Below are positions 17,134-25,930 of a DNA stretch of 64,000 bases, piece by piece. How positions within the stretch are numbered: position 1 is the stretch's first letter; every line of letters starts with the position of its first letter. Source of the stretch: Rubrivivax sp. (GTDB lineage Bacteria > Pseudomonadota > Gammaproteobacteria > Burkholderiales > Burkholderiaceae_C); NCBI GenBank assembly GCA_019635315.1, contig JAHBZT010000002.1:744001-808000 (forward strand), given 5' to 3'. A model generated the notes under the pieces. That model had not been told where the DNA came from. It made no database searches and saw nothing but the letters and a program-made list of their open reading frames with translations. The position numbers were made by a program, and so were the translations under genes.

Positions 17134-18300
17134 TCAGAATGAACGCGGCAGGCCGAGCACATGCTCGGCCACGTAGGACAGGATCAGGTTGGTCGAGATC
17201 GGCGCCACTTGGTACAGCCGCGTCTCGCGGAACTTGCGCTCGATGTCGTATTCGCAGGCAAAGCCGAACCCGCCGTGGGTCTGGATCGCCGCATTGGCGG
17301 CTTCCCAGGAGGCCTTGGCCGCCAGATACTTGGCCATGTTGGCCTCGGCGCCGCAGGCTTCGTGGGCGTCGAACAGGTCGCAGGCGCGCCATCGCATCAG
17401 GTCGGCGGCTTCCAGCTCGATGTGGCTTTCGGCGATCGGAAACTGCACCGCCTGGTTCTGTCCGATGGGGCGATCGAACACACGCCGATCACGGGCGTAG
17501 GCCGCGCTGCGCTTGACGAACCAGCGCCCGTCGCCGATGCATTCGGCGGCGATCAGCGTGCGCTCGGCGTTCAGGCCGTCGAGGATGTACTTGAAGCCCT
17601 TGCCTTCCTCGCCGATCAGGTTCTCGGCCGGGATCTCCAGGTTTTCGAAGAACAGCTCGTTGGTCTCGTGGTTGACCATGTTGCGGATCGGGCGCACGGT
17701 CAGCCCGGTTCCGATCGCCTGATGCAGATCGACGATGAAGATCGACATGCCATCGGACTTGCGCTTGACCTCGGCCAGCGGCGTGGTACGCGCCAGCAGA
17801 ATCATCAGGTCGCTGTGCTGGACGCGCGAGATCCACACCTTCTGGCCGTTGACGACGTAGCGGTCGCCGCTGGCGCTGCGCAGCGCGGTGGTCTTGAGCT
17901 TGGTGGTATCGGTGCCAGCGGTCGGCTCGGTCACGCCCATCGACTGCAGGCGCAACTCGCCAGTGGCGATCTTCGGCAGGTAGCGGCGCTTCTGCTCGGC
18001 CGAGCCATGGCGCAACAAGGTGCCCATGTTGTACATCTGGCCGTGGCAGGCTCCGGCGTTGCCACCGTTGCGGTTGACCTCTTCCATCACCACCGAGGCC
18101 TCGGCCAGGCCGAGGCCGGCGCCGCCGTATTCCTCGGGGATCATCACCGCCAGCCAACCGGCCTGGGTCAGGGCATCGACGAAGGCCTCGGGGTAGCCAC
18201 GCGCGTCGTCGATGCCGCGGAAGTACTCGTCGGGGAAACGGCTGCACAGCTCGCGCAGGGCCGCTCGCAGTTCAGGATGGCGTTCGCGGGCTTCGGACAT
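17134..18300 (-). CDS. Acyl-CoA dehydrogenase (first gene of CoA-transferase operon)
   Basis: The 388-aa FAD enzyme has N-terminal helices, a middle barrel (MGVTEPTAGTDTTKLKTTA and VNGQKVWISRVQHSD) and the C-terminal bundle with IQTHGGFGFACEYDIERKFRE. The MCAD-type glutamate at the C-terminal loop is replaced (QVAPIS), and an alternative glutamate sits in DGLNAERTLIAAE, as in isovaleryl-CoA-type enzymes, so it is probably active on a branched substrate. It ends VAEHVLGLPRSF, a tail shared with two other dehydrogenases in this window, so these are related paralogues. Electrons would pass to the ETF encoded just upstream. An operator and a promoter precede the gene. Confidence 0.92.
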   Translation of the reverse strand: MSEARERHPELRAALRELCSRFPDEYFRGIDDARGYPEAFVDALTQAGWLAVMIPEEYGGAGLGLAEASVVMEEVNRNGGNAGACHGQMYNMGTLLRHGSAEQKRRYLPKIATGELRLQSMGVTEPTAGTDTTKLKTTALRSASGDRYVVNGQKVWISRVQHSDLMILLARTTPLAEVKRKSDGMSIFIVDLHQAIGTGLTVRPIRNMVNHETNELFFENLEIPAENLIGEEGKGFKYILDGLNAERTLIAAECIGDGRWFVKRSAAYARDRRVFDRPIGQNQAVQFPIAESHIELEAADLMRWRACDLFDAHEACGAEANMAKYLAAKASWEAANAAIQTHGGFGFACEYDIERKFRETRLYQVAPISTNLILSYVAEHVLGLPRSF

Positions 18301-18333
18301 GGGGATGGGCGCAGGGCTGGAGGGACCGCGACT

Positions 18334-18362
18334 ATTCTACCGAACATACGTTAGGTAGTGAA
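18334..18362 (-). promoter_or_regulatory. Promoter with 14-bp regulon operator, acd operon
   Basis: On the minus strand TTCACT (18362-18357) and TAGAAT (18339-18334) are 17 nt apart. The dyad CGAACATACGTTAG at 18341-18354 fills the spacer and extends to a 22-bp imperfect palindrome, CTACC to GGTAG, at 18337-18358. A repressor bound here would block RNA polymerase. The right half CGTTAG is identical in five sites of this window. Confidence 0.65.
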
Positions 18363-18366
18363 GAAG

Positions 18367-18399
18367 GGCGGCGCCGACAAGGTGCTGTCGGTCGCCGCC
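18367..18399 (-). terminator. Hairpin after etfA
   Basis: The stem GGCGGCG-CCGACA pairs with TGTCGG-T-CGCCGCC around a six-base loop, 15 nt past the etfA stop. The minus-strand bases after it (CTTCTT) form only a weak T tract. It may end etfBA transcription and insulate the downstream promoter. Confidence 0.4.
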
Positions 18400-18413
18400 A
18401 GCGGCCGGCAGAT

Positions 18414-19355
18414 CTACAGCGCCGACACGAGTTCGGGCACGGCCTGGAACAGGTCAGCCACCAGCCCGTAGTCGGCGACCTGGAAGATCGGCGCCTCGGC
18501 GTCCTTGTTGATGGCCACGATGACCTTGCTGTCCTTCATGCCCGCCAGGTGCTGGATGGCGCCGGAGATGCCGACCGCGACATACAACTGCGGCGCCACG
18601 ATCTTGCCGGTCTGCCCGACCTGGTAGTCGTTCGGGGCATAGCCGGCGTCGACCGCGGCGCGCGAGGCGCCGAGCGCCGCGCCCAGCTTGTCGGCCAACG
18701 GCTCGAGCACGCCGTGGAACTTGTCGGCCGCACCGAGGCCGCGGCCGCCCGAGACGATGATGGATGCGGCCGTCAGTTCCGGCCGCTCCAACTTCACCAC
18801 CTCGCGCCCGACCAGCTGCGTCAGACCCAGGTCGGCAGCCGCCGCGATGCTTTCCACCGCCGCCGAGCCGCCGCTGGCCGCCACCGGGTCGAAGGCCGTG
18901 GTACGGATGCTCAGCACCTTGACCTTGTCCTTGGACTGCACACGAGCGACGGCGTTGCCGGCGTAGAACGGGCGCTGGAAGGTGTCGGGCGACTCGACCG
19001 CCGTCACATCGGACAGCTGCGAGCTGTCGAGCAGCGCGGCCACGCGCGGCAGCACGTTCTTGCCGAAGGCCGTGGCCGGGGCCAGCACGTGCGTGCACAA
19101 GGCGTCGGCGCGCACCTGTTGGACCACCAGCGCGGCGAGGTTCTCGGCCAGTTGGGCGCCATAGTGGGCGGCGTCGGCCACCAGCACCTTGGCGACGCCG
19201 GCCACCGCCGCGGCGGCCTGGCCCGCGGCGGCGCAGCCGCTTCCGGCCACCAGCACGTGCACCGGAGCGCCGATCTTCACGGCGGCGGCGATGGTGTTGA
19301 GCGTGGCGGGCTTGATCGCCGCGCCGTCGTGTTCAGCAATGATCAGGGTCGTCAT
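18414..19355 (-). CDS. etfA: Electron transfer flavoprotein alpha subunit
   Basis: This 313-aa subunit carries FAD and passes electrons from acyl-CoA dehydrogenases to ETF-ubiquinone oxidoreductase. The N-terminal half has the ETF fold with [20 protein letters not shown]. The C-terminal FAD domain has the alpha signature: [16 protein letters not shown], then [20 protein letters not shown] and [15 protein letters not shown]. Its ATG overlaps the etfB stop by 1 nt. Placement between operons that encode eight or more acyl-CoA dehydrogenases suggests an ETF pair serving this pathway. The matching dehydrogenase (etfD) is not in the window. Confidence 0.95.
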   Translation of the reverse strand: MTTLIIAEHDGAAIKPATLNTIAAAVKIGAPVHVLVAGSGCAAAGQAAAAVAGVAKVLVADAAHYGAQLAENLAALVVQQVRADALCTHVLAPATAFGKNVLPRVAALLDSSQLSDVTAVESPDTFQRPFYAGNAVARVQSKDKVKVLSIRTTAFDPVAASGGSAAVESIAAAADLGLTQLVGREVVKLERPELTAASIIVSGGRGLGAADKFHGVLEPLADKLGAALGASRAAVDAGYAPNDYQVGQTGKIVAPQLYVAVGISGAIQHLAGMKDSKVIVAINKDAEAPIFQVADYGLVADLFQAVPELVSAL

Positions 19356-20104
19356 CAGATCACCTTCGCTTCTTCTTTGAGTCGCTTGACGAGATCGGCC
19401 ACATCGGCCACCTTGATGCCGGCCTTGCGCGCTGCCGGTTCGTCCACGCGCAGCGTGGCGGTGCGCGGCGCCAGATCCAGGCCCAGGTCGGCCGCCTTGA
19501 TCACCTCGAGCGGCTTCTTCTTGGCCTTCATGATGTTGGGCAGCGTGATGAAGCGCGGCTCATTCAGGCGCAGGTCGGTCGTGATGACCACCGGCAGATT
19601 CATCTGCAGCGTCTCCAGCCCGCCGTCGATCTCGCGGCTGATGGTCGCTGCGCCGCCCTCGATCTTCACCTTCGACGCGAAGGTGGCCTGGGCCCAGCCC
19701 ATCAGCGCGCCGAACATCTGACCGGTCTGCCCGGCGTCGTCGTCGATCGCCTGCTTGCCGAAGATGGCAATCTGTATGCCTTCCTTGGCGGCCACGTGCT
19801 GCATCAGCTTGGCCACGGCCAGCGGCTCGAGCACGTCGTTGGTCTCGACCAGAACGCCGCGGTCGGCGCCGATGGCCATGGCGCTGCGCAGCGTCTCCTG
19901 GCAGCCCGCCGGGCCGCAGGAGACGGCGATGATCTCGGTGGCCACACCGGCCTCCTTCAGCCGCACCGCCTCTTCGCAGGCGATCTCGTCGAAGGGATTC
20001 ATCGACAGCTTCTGGTTCGCGAGATCGACTCCCGAACCGTCGGACTTCACGCGGGCCTTGACGTTGTAGTCGAGCACCCGCTTCACGGCGACAAGTACTT
20101 TCAC
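19355..20104 (-). CDS. etfB: Electron transfer flavoprotein beta subunit
   Basis: The 249-aa protein starts with GTG at 20104 after a good GGAG ribosome site and reads [20 protein letters not shown], typical of EtfB. It binds AMP and carries the recognition loop that docks into acyl-CoA dehydrogenases; the conserved [18 protein letters not shown] and [15 protein letters not shown] segments are present. The gene lies 120 nt after tetR on the same strand, so it could be transcribed with the regulator from the operator-controlled promoter. That would place the electron acceptor under the same control as the dehydrogenases. Confidence 0.95.
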   Translation of the reverse strand: MKVLVAVKRVLDYNVKARVKSDGSGVDLANQKLSMNPFDEIACEEAVRLKEAGVATEIIAVSCGPAGCQETLRSAMAIGADRGVLVETNDVLEPLAVAKLMQHVAAKEGIQIAIFGKQAIDDDAGQTGQMFGALMGWAQATFASKVKIEGGAATISREIDGGLETLQMNLPVVITTDLRLNEPRFITLPNIMKAKKKPLEVIKAADLGLDLAPRTATLRVDEPAARKAGIKVADVADLVKRLKEEAKVI

Positions 20105-20224
20105 TTTTTCTCCATCGGTGTTACATGCCAATCCTTCGAAGCCGAAGCAGGCTGCGGCTTCCGCCATTCCCATCTCCACTCCCTGTACATCGCGCGCAGC
20201 AGTTCTTGGTGCTTGCGCTCGCGT

Positions 20225-20863
20225 TCATGCCGGGGTCTGCACGCTCTCGAGTCCAATGCCCTGGGGCAGGACCGAGCCCAGTCGCTCGGCCAGGCGCGGA
20301 AACAGCAAGTGAAACATGCGCTGCGCCAGCAGTTCCACGCCCACGCGACGGTCCGGCCGATACCATTGACCCGTCCAGTTGAGCGCGCCCAGCGCCGTCT
20401 GGCGCACGAGGAGCGTATCGGTGTCCACCAGACCCAGCGCAGCAGCCTCGTCGATCGGCGCCATCCACAGCTCCTCGTAGGCGTCGCGCGAGGTCAGCAC
20501 GCGTGCCCGTGCCGGCTCCGACAGGCTGCGCCATTCGTAAAGCATCACGGTCATCGCGTCCAATTTCGGCCCAAGCAGGGCGGTCAGATGGCAGCGCACC
20601 ATCGCCAGCATGCGTTCGGGCAGGCACGATTCGCCAGCCAGGCCCTTCTGCACCCCGCGCATGATGTCTCGCACGCCCTCTTCCATCACGGTGACCAGCA
20701 ACTCCTCCTTGGTGGCGAAGTGATAGAAGAGCGAGCCCGAGGTCATGCCCAGGGCCTCGGCGATCTGCCGCACCGAGGTACGTTCGTAGCCGTGCTCGCG
20801 AAAGAGCTTCGCCGCGGTTCTCAGGATCAGGCCTCTCCGGCTTGTGTCGTCCGCGTCGTCCAT
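20225..20863 (-). CDS. TetR-family repressor, likely regulator of the acyl-CoA regulon
   Basis: The 212-aa protein has an N-terminal HTH (residues about 10-56: LILRTAAKLFREHGYERTSV, then GMTSGSLFYHFATKEELL) and a helical ligand domain that includes WRSLSEPARARVL and ALNWTGQWYRPD, a layout common in TetR repressors that sense acyl-CoA (FadR/AtuR/PaaR-like). It is divergent from an acyl-CoA dehydrogenase gene, and a copy of the 14-bp dyad lies 18 nt before its start, which predicts autorepression. The other four copies of the dyad precede catabolic operons in the window. The ligand is unknown; an acyl-CoA intermediate is the likely inducer. Confidence 0.88.
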   Translation of the reverse strand: MDDADDTSRRGLILRTAAKLFREHGYERTSVRQIAEALGMTSGSLFYHFATKEELLVTVMEEGVRDIMRGVQKGLAGESCLPERMLAMVRCHLTALLGPKLDAMTVMLYEWRSLSEPARARVLTSRDAYEELWMAPIDEAAALGLVDTDTLLVRQTALGALNWTGQWYRPDRRVGVELLAQRMFHLLFPRLAERLGSVLPQGIGLESVQTPA

Positions 20864-20867
20864 GCCC

Positions 20868-20894
20868 TATACTTTAACAGCTAACAAGCGTTAG
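20868..20894 (+). promoter_or_regulatory. Operator and -10 box between tetR and acyl-CoA dehydrogenase
   Basis: The dyad CTAACAAGCGTTAG at 20881-20894 lies in the 86-nt divergent region. A -10-like TATACT (20868-20873) sits just before it on the plus strand, so the operator would cover the start of transcription of the acd-thiolase-fadJ operon. It is 18 nt from the tetR start and can act on both genes. Confidence 0.65.
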
Positions 20895-20949
20895 GTCGAT
20901 GCACCACCGGCGCTGCGTGTACGACGCCAACGACAAAGGAACCGCTGCG

Positions 20950-22086
20950 ATGCTCCCGCGCCCAATCTTCTCCGAGGAACACGAGTTGTTTCGCGACCAG
21001 GTGCGCCGCTTCCTGACCGAGGAAGTGGTGCCGCACCATGCCGGCTGGGAGACCGAGGGCATCGTTCCGCGCGCCGTCTGGCGCAAGGCCGGTGCCGCCG
21101 GGCTGCTCTGCCCGGCGATTCCCGAGGCCTATGGCGGCGGTGGCGGCACACGGCTGCACAGCGCGGTGCTGATCGAAGAGGTGATGCGCGTCGGCGCCAG
21201 CGGCCTCGGATTCGGGCTGCACTCGGACATCGTGGCCCCCTACATCCTCGCCTATGGCAGCGAAGCGCAGAAGCGCGAATGGCTGCCGAAGATGGCCAGC
21301 GGCGAGGTCATCGGCGCCATCGCCATGACCGAACCCGGCGCCGGCAGCGACCTGCAGGCCGTGCGCACGACGGCGCTGCGCGACGGCGACGAACTCGTGC
21401 TCAATGGCCAGAAGACCTTCATCACCAACGGCCAGAACGCTGACCTGGTGATCGTGGTCGCCAAGACCGACCCGTCCAAGGGCGCGAAGGGCACCTCGCT
21501 GGTCCTGGTCGAGACCAGCCGCCCCGGCTTCAAGCGCGGGCGCAATCTCGACAAGATCGGCATGAAGGCGCAGGACACCTCGGAACTGTTCTTCGACGAC
21601 CTGCGGCTGCCGGCGCGCAACATCTTGGGCGGCGAGGGCAAGGGCTTCTTCCTGCTGATGCAGGAACTGGCCTGGGAACGCATGCAGATCGCGATCGGCG
21701 CGGTGGCCGGTGCCGAAGCGGCATTGCAGTGGACGCTGGACTACACCAAGGAGCGCAAGGCCTTCGGCGAGCGCGTCATCGACTTCCAGCACAACCGCTT
21801 CCGGCTGGCGGAATGGAAGACGCAGGTGCAGGTGGCGCGCGTCTTCGTCGACCGCCTGATCGACAGCCTGATGAAGAACGAGCTCGACGCCGCCACCGCC
21901 GCGATGGCCAAGTACTGGACCACCGACCTGCACTGTCGCCTGCTCGACGACTGCCTGCAGATGTTCGGCGGGTTCGGCTACATGTGGGAGTACCCGATCG
22001 CGCGCGCCTACGCGGACGCCCGCGTCTCGCGCATCTACGGCGGCACCAACGAGATCATGAAAGAGATCATCGGCCGCACGCTGTGA
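20950..22086 (+). CDS. Acyl-CoA dehydrogenase, long-chain (LCAD-like)
   Basis: The 378-aa enzyme reads [20 protein letters not shown] at its N-terminus, a typical LCAD opening. The middle domain has [18 protein letters not shown] and [11 protein letters not shown]. The C-terminus has [20 protein letters not shown] and [18 protein letters not shown], where Gly replaces the MCAD-type glutamate; the catalytic base is then expected in [11 protein letters not shown], as in long-chain and isovaleryl-CoA dehydrogenases. I chose ATG 20950 (AAAGGA ribosome site); an upstream in-frame ATG at 20899 lies inside the operator region. It starts the operon with thiolase and FadJ, together a full beta-oxidation cycle. 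Confidence 0.93.
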   Translation: MLPRPIFSEEHELFRDQVRRFLTEEVVPHHAGWETEGIVPRAVWRKAGAAGLLCPAIPEAYGGGGGTRLHSAVLIEEVMRVGASGLGFGLHSDIVAPYILAYGSEAQKREWLPKMASGEVIGAIAMTEPGAGSDLQAVRTTALRDGDELVLNGQKTFITNGQNADLVIVVAKTDPSKGAKGTSLVLVETSRPGFKRGRNLDKIGMKAQDTSELFFDDLRLPARNILGGEGKGFFLLMQELAWERMQIAIGAVAGAEAALQWTLDYTKERKAFGERVIDFQHNRFRLAEWKTQVQVARVFVDRLIDSLMKNELDAATAAMAKYWTTDLHCRLLDDCLQMFGGFGYMWEYPIARAYADARVSRIYGGTNEIMKEIIGRTL

Positions 22087-22156
22087 CAACAGTGCCCGTG
22101 CCGCTACTCCTTTTCACTTCGCTTCCAACCCCCACCGTTTTCTCAAGGACAGCACC

Positions 22157-23365
22157 GTGACCGCAGCCTTCATCTACGACGCCGTACGCACACCGCGCGG
22201 CAAGGGCCGCGCGTCCGGCGCGCTGCACGGCATCACGCCCATCCAGTTGGCGGTGACGGCGCTGCAGGCGCTGCGCGACCGCAACCAGCTCGACACCGCG
22301 CAGGTCGACGACGTGACCCTGGGCTGCGTCGAGCCCGTGGGCGAACAAGGTGCCAACATCGCGCGCGTGGCCGTGCTCACGGCCGGCTATGCGCAGACAA
22401 CCGCCGGCGTGCAGATCAACCGCTATTGCGCCTCGGGTTTGGAGGCTTGCAACATCGCCGCGGCCAAGGTCATGTCGGGGCAGTCGCCGCTGACGATCGG
22501 GGGCGGCGTGGAAAGCATGAGCCGCGTGCCGATGGGCACCGGCGGCGGTGCCTGGCCGGCCGACCCGGCCGTGGCCCTGCCCACCTACTTCGTGCCCCAG
22601 GGCATCTCGGCCGATCTGATCGCCACGCTCTACGGCTACAGCCGCGAGGACGTCGACCGCTACGCGATCGAAAGCCAGCGCCGCGCCGGCGTGGCCTGGT
22701 CCGAAGGCCGCTTCGCGCGCTCGGTGGTGCCGGTGCACGACGTGAACGGCCTGCCGGTGCTGGATCGCGACGAGCACATGCGCCCCGACACCACGGCCGC
22801 GTCGCTGGCCAAGCTCGAACCCTCGTTCAAGTTGCAGGGCGAGCGCCTCGGCTTCGACGCCGTGGCGCTGCAGCGCTACCCGGAGCTGGAGCGCTTAGCG
22901 CACGTTCACCATGCCGGCAATTCGTCGGGCATCGTCGACGGCGCCGCAGCGGTGCTGATCGGCAATGCCGAGATCGGCAGACAGCTGGGCCTGAAGCCGC
23001 GCGCCCGCATCCGCTCGTTCGCGGCCGTCGGCAGCGAGCCGACGATCATGCTCACCGGCCCTTCCTACGCGGCCGAAAGGGCGCTGGCCATCGCCGGCAT
23101 GACGGCCTCGGACATCGACCTGTACGAGCTGAACGAGGCCTTCGCCTCGGTGGTGCTGCGCTTCATGGAGGTGATGAACGTGCCGCACGAGCGCATGAAC
23201 GTCAACGGCGGCGCGATCGCGATGGGCCATCCGCTGGGCGCCACCGGCGCCATGATCCTGGGCACGCTGCTCGACGAGCTGGAACGCCGCAACCTGGCCA
23301 CCGGCCTGGCCACGCTGTGCGTGGGCGCAGGCATGGGCATCGCCACCATCATCGAACGCGTCTGA
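22157..23365 (+). CDS. Acetyl-CoA acyltransferase (thiolase)
   Basis: The 402-aa thiolase starts with GTG (AAGGA ribosome site) and reads [20 protein letters not shown]. The nucleophilic Cys is in [13 protein letters not shown] near residue 93. The catalytic His is in [16 protein letters not shown] near 357, and the second Cys in LCVGAGMG near 390. All are intact, so it should carry out thiolytic cleavage of 3-oxoacyl-CoA. This contrasts with the thiolase-like protein at 48612, which lacks the nucleophile. FadJ follows 22 nt downstream. Confidence 0.94.
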   Translation: MTAAFIYDAVRTPRGKGRASGALHGITPIQLAVTALQALRDRNQLDTAQVDDVTLGCVEPVGEQGANIARVAVLTAGYAQTTAGVQINRYCASGLEACNIAAAKVMSGQSPLTIGGGVESMSRVPMGTGGGAWPADPAVALPTYFVPQGISADLIATLYGYSREDVDRYAIESQRRAGVAWSEGRFARSVVPVHDVNGLPVLDRDEHMRPDTTAASLAKLEPSFKLQGERLGFDAVALQRYPELERLAHVHHAGNSSGIVDGAAAVLIGNAEIGRQLGLKPRARIRSFAAVGSEPTIMLTGPSYAAERALAIAGMTASDIDLYELNEAFASVVLRFMEVMNVPHERMNVNGGAIAMGHPLGATGAMILGTLLDELERRNLATGLATLCVGAGMGIATIIERV

Positions 23366-23387
23366 ACGCGCCGCAAGGACCAACCCC

Positions 23388-25520
23388 ATGACGATCGACT
23401 ACACGACAGGCGCCGACGGCATCGCCACGCTGACCTGGAACATGGCCGATGCGCCGATGAACGTGCTCAACGAGCGTTCGATGGCGGCCTTCGGCGAAGC
23501 GGCACGCAAGGCCGTGGCCGACCCGCAGGTCAAGGGCGTGATCATCACCTCGGCCCGGCCCGAGTTCATCGTCGGCGCCGACCTGAACATGATGCTGGCC
23601 ATCGAAGATGCGCCGGGCATGATGCGTTTCGTGACCGACCTGCACGCGCTGATGCGCGGCATCGAGACCGGCGGCAAGTCCTTCGTCGCTGCGATCAACG
23701 GCACCGCCCTGGGCGGCGGCTACGAACTGGCGCTGGCCTGCCACCGCCGCATCGCCGCCGACAACCCGAAGGCGCTGATCGGCCTGCCGGAAGTCGGCAT
23801 CGGCCTGCTGCCGGGCGGCGGCGGCACGCAGCGCCTGCCGCGCATGATCGGCGTGCGCAACGCCCTGCCCATGCTGCTCGAAGGCAAGAAGCTCACGCCC
23901 GCCAAGGCCCTGGCGGCGGGCATGGTCGACGAGGTGGTGCCCGCCGGCGAGCTGCTGGCGCGTGCCCGCGCATGGCTGCTGAAGGACGGCGCGGCCAACG
24001 CCGTGCAACCCTGGGACCGCAAGGGCTTCAAGCTGCCCGGCGGGCCGGTGCAGAGCCCGGCCGGCTACGAGACCTTCACCGCCGGCAACGCGATGTTGCG
24101 CGAGAAGACCTTCGGCAACTACCCGGCGCCGGCGGCCATCATGAGCTGCGTCTACAACGGCTGCCAGGTCGACATCGAGACCGGCTGCAAGGTCGAGATG
24201 CGCGAGTTCGTGAAGCTCGCGGTCGGGGCCGAAGCGAAGAACATGATCCGCTCGCTGTTCTTCGGCATCACCGCCGCCAACAAGCTGTCGGCGCGGCCGC
24301 AAGGCGTGGCCACCGCCGCCTACCGCAAGGTGGGCATCCTGGGCGCCGGCATGATGGGCGCCGGCATCGCCTGCGCGGCGGCCGAAGCCGGGCTGGATGT
24401 GGTGCTGCTCGACACCAGCGCCGACCTGGCCGCGCGTGGCAAGGCCTACGCCGATGCGTGCTGGGCCAAGCAGGTGCAGCAGGGGCGCATGAGCGAGGCC
24501 GATCGGGCCAAACTCGCGGCGCGCATCCGCCCGACCAGCGACTTTGCAGCGCTCGACGGCTGCGACATCGTGGTCGAGGCGGTGTTCGAAGACCGCGCGC
24601 TGAAGGCCGAGGTCACGCGCAAGGCCGAGGCCATGCTGGCGCCCACCGCGGTGTTCGCCAGCAACACCAGCACGCTGCCGATCACCGGCCTGGCGCAAGC
24701 CTCGGCGCGGCCGGCCAACTTCATCGGCCTGCACTTCTTCTCGCCGGCCGAGAAGATGCCGCTGGTCGAGATCATCCGCGGCCAGGCGACCAGCGACGAC
24801 TGCCTAGCGCGCGCGATGGACTTCGTGAAGGCGCTGCGCAAGACGCCCATCGTCGTCAACGACAGCCGCGGCTTCTACACCAGCCGCGTGTTCTCCACCT
24901 ACGTCGGCGAGGGCCTGACCCTGCTCGCCGAAGGCGTGAAACCGGCGCTGATCGACAACGCCGGGCGCATGGCCGGCATGCCGGTCGGCCCGCTGGCGCT
25001 GGCCGACGAGGTGTCGCTGGAGCTGATGGCGCGCATCCGCAGGCAGACCGCCGCCGACCTGGGTGCGGCCTATGTGCGCAGCGCCATCGACGAAGTCTGC
25101 GACCGCATGGTCGACCAGCTGGCACGGCTCGGCAAGAAGGCCGGCAAGGGCTTCTACGACTATCCGCAGGGCGGCACCAAGCGCCTGTGGCCGGGGCTGG
25201 CCGAGATCTGGCCTGCCGCCGCGCAGCAGCCCGACGTGGCCGAGGTCAAGCGCCGGCTGATGTTCATCCAGTCGCTGGAGACCGTGCGCTGCATGGAAGA
25301 AGGCGTGGTCACGGCCGCGATCGACGCCGATGTCGGCGCGATTCTCGGCTGGGGCTTCCCGCCCTTCCTGGGCGGGCCGATTGGCCAGATCCACAGTCGC
25401 GGCATCGCCGCCTTCGTCAGCGACTGCGAGGAACTGGCGCGGCGGCACGGCCCACGCTTCGCGCCGCCCGAGCTGCTGCGCAAGATGGCACGCGAGAACG
25501 AGCTCTTCTACCAGCGCTGA
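23388..25520 (+). CDS. FadJ/FadB-type bifunctional enoyl-CoA hydratase / 3-hydroxyacyl-CoA dehydrogenase
   Basis: The 710-aa fusion has residues about 5-200 as a crotonase domain, with the oxyanion-hole GTALGGGYELALAC and the acid in PEVGIGLLPGGGGTQRLP. Residues about 310-490 form the NAD-binding domain (KVGILGAGMMGAGIACAAAE), and the C-terminal dehydrogenase domains contain IGLHFFSPAEKMPLVEII and NDSRGFYTSRVF. It hydrates trans-2-enoyl-CoA and oxidises the L-3-hydroxyacyl-CoA. A second, shorter HCDH C-terminal segment near 620-700 is present, as in the family. With the dehydrogenase and thiolase before it, the operon covers every step of one beta-oxidation round. Confidence 0.94.
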   Translation: MTIDYTTGADGIATLTWNMADAPMNVLNERSMAAFGEAARKAVADPQVKGVIITSARPEFIVGADLNMMLAIEDAPGMMRFVTDLHALMRGIETGGKSFVAAINGTALGGGYELALACHRRIAADNPKALIGLPEVGIGLLPGGGGTQRLPRMIGVRNALPMLLEGKKLTPAKALAAGMVDEVVPAGELLARARAWLLKDGAANAVQPWDRKGFKLPGGPVQSPAGYETFTAGNAMLREKTFGNYPAPAAIMSCVYNGCQVDIETGCKVEMREFVKLAVGAEAKNMIRSLFFGITAANKLSARPQGVATAAYRKVGILGAGMMGAGIACAAAEAGLDVVLLDTSADLAARGKAYADACWAKQVQQGRMSEADRAKLAARIRPTSDFAALDGCDIVVEAVFEDRALKAEVTRKAEAMLAPTAVFASNTSTLPITGLAQASARPANFIGLHFFSPAEKMPLVEIIRGQATSDDCLARAMDFVKALRKTPIVVNDSRGFYTSRVFSTYVGEGLTLLAEGVKPALIDNAGRMAGMPVGPLALADEVSLELMARIRRQTAADLGAAYVRSAIDEVCDRMVDQLARLGKKAGKGFYDYPQGGTKRLWPGLAEIWPAAAQQPDVAEVKRRLMFIQSLETVRCMEEGVVTAAIDADVGAILGWGFPPFLGGPIGQIHSRGIAAFVSDCEELARRHGPRFAPPELLRKMARENELFYQR

Positions 25521-25815
25521 ACGCCGGCGTGCCCGCTGGGCCGGTTCAATCGAGCCAGCGGTTGCAGCGCTTGCGGCGCGTCACGGCACGCGAGCTCTTC
25601 TTCAAGGAAGCGACCGACAGGCCGAGCCGGCACTTGCGGATGTTCTCGTAGGCCCGCGATTCTGCGGTGGCGCCGCGCTGGACGACGCGGCCGTTTTCGA
25701 TGGCGCAGACCACCTCGGCGACCTCCGGCGCGGCGCGCGCTCTGCTCGACCAGCAGTCGTCGGCATGACGGGCTGCCAGTGACGTCGGCGCCGCTTTCCT
25801 GTACCATTGCTCTTT
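25521..25815. other. Intergenic DNA with an unassigned minus-strand open frame
   Basis: No gene can be supported. A minus-strand frame ending at 25546 reads EVAEVVCAIENGRVVQRGAT and AESRAYENIRKCRLGLSVAS with protein-like composition, but it has no start codon or ribosome site, and its 5' end would run into the operator. It may be a gene remnant. Confidence 0.35.
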
Positions 25816-25829
25816 CTAACGGTCGTTAG
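25816..25829 (+). promoter_or_regulatory. Perfect 14-bp operator upstream of the carboxylase operon
   Basis: CTAACGGTCGTTAG is a perfect 6-2-6 palindrome, 101 nt before the ATG at 25931. It is the best copy of the dyad shared by five operons. The next 100 nt to the start hold the untranslated leader. Confidence 0.7.
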
Positions 25830-25930
25830 GTCAACGGTTGTCTGGTCGGTCAAGGGGCGAGGGTCCGCTCACGCGAACCCCAGCCTGCGTTTCGGCCCTT
25901 CCATCCGCATCGAACGAATCATCGCCACCC

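Noticed and set aside
25546-25815. Minus-strand open frame of about 90 codons upstream of the carboxylase operon
   Set aside because: It has protein-like composition but no start codon or ribosome site, and its 5' end overlaps the operator. It is noted as a possible remnant, not a gene.
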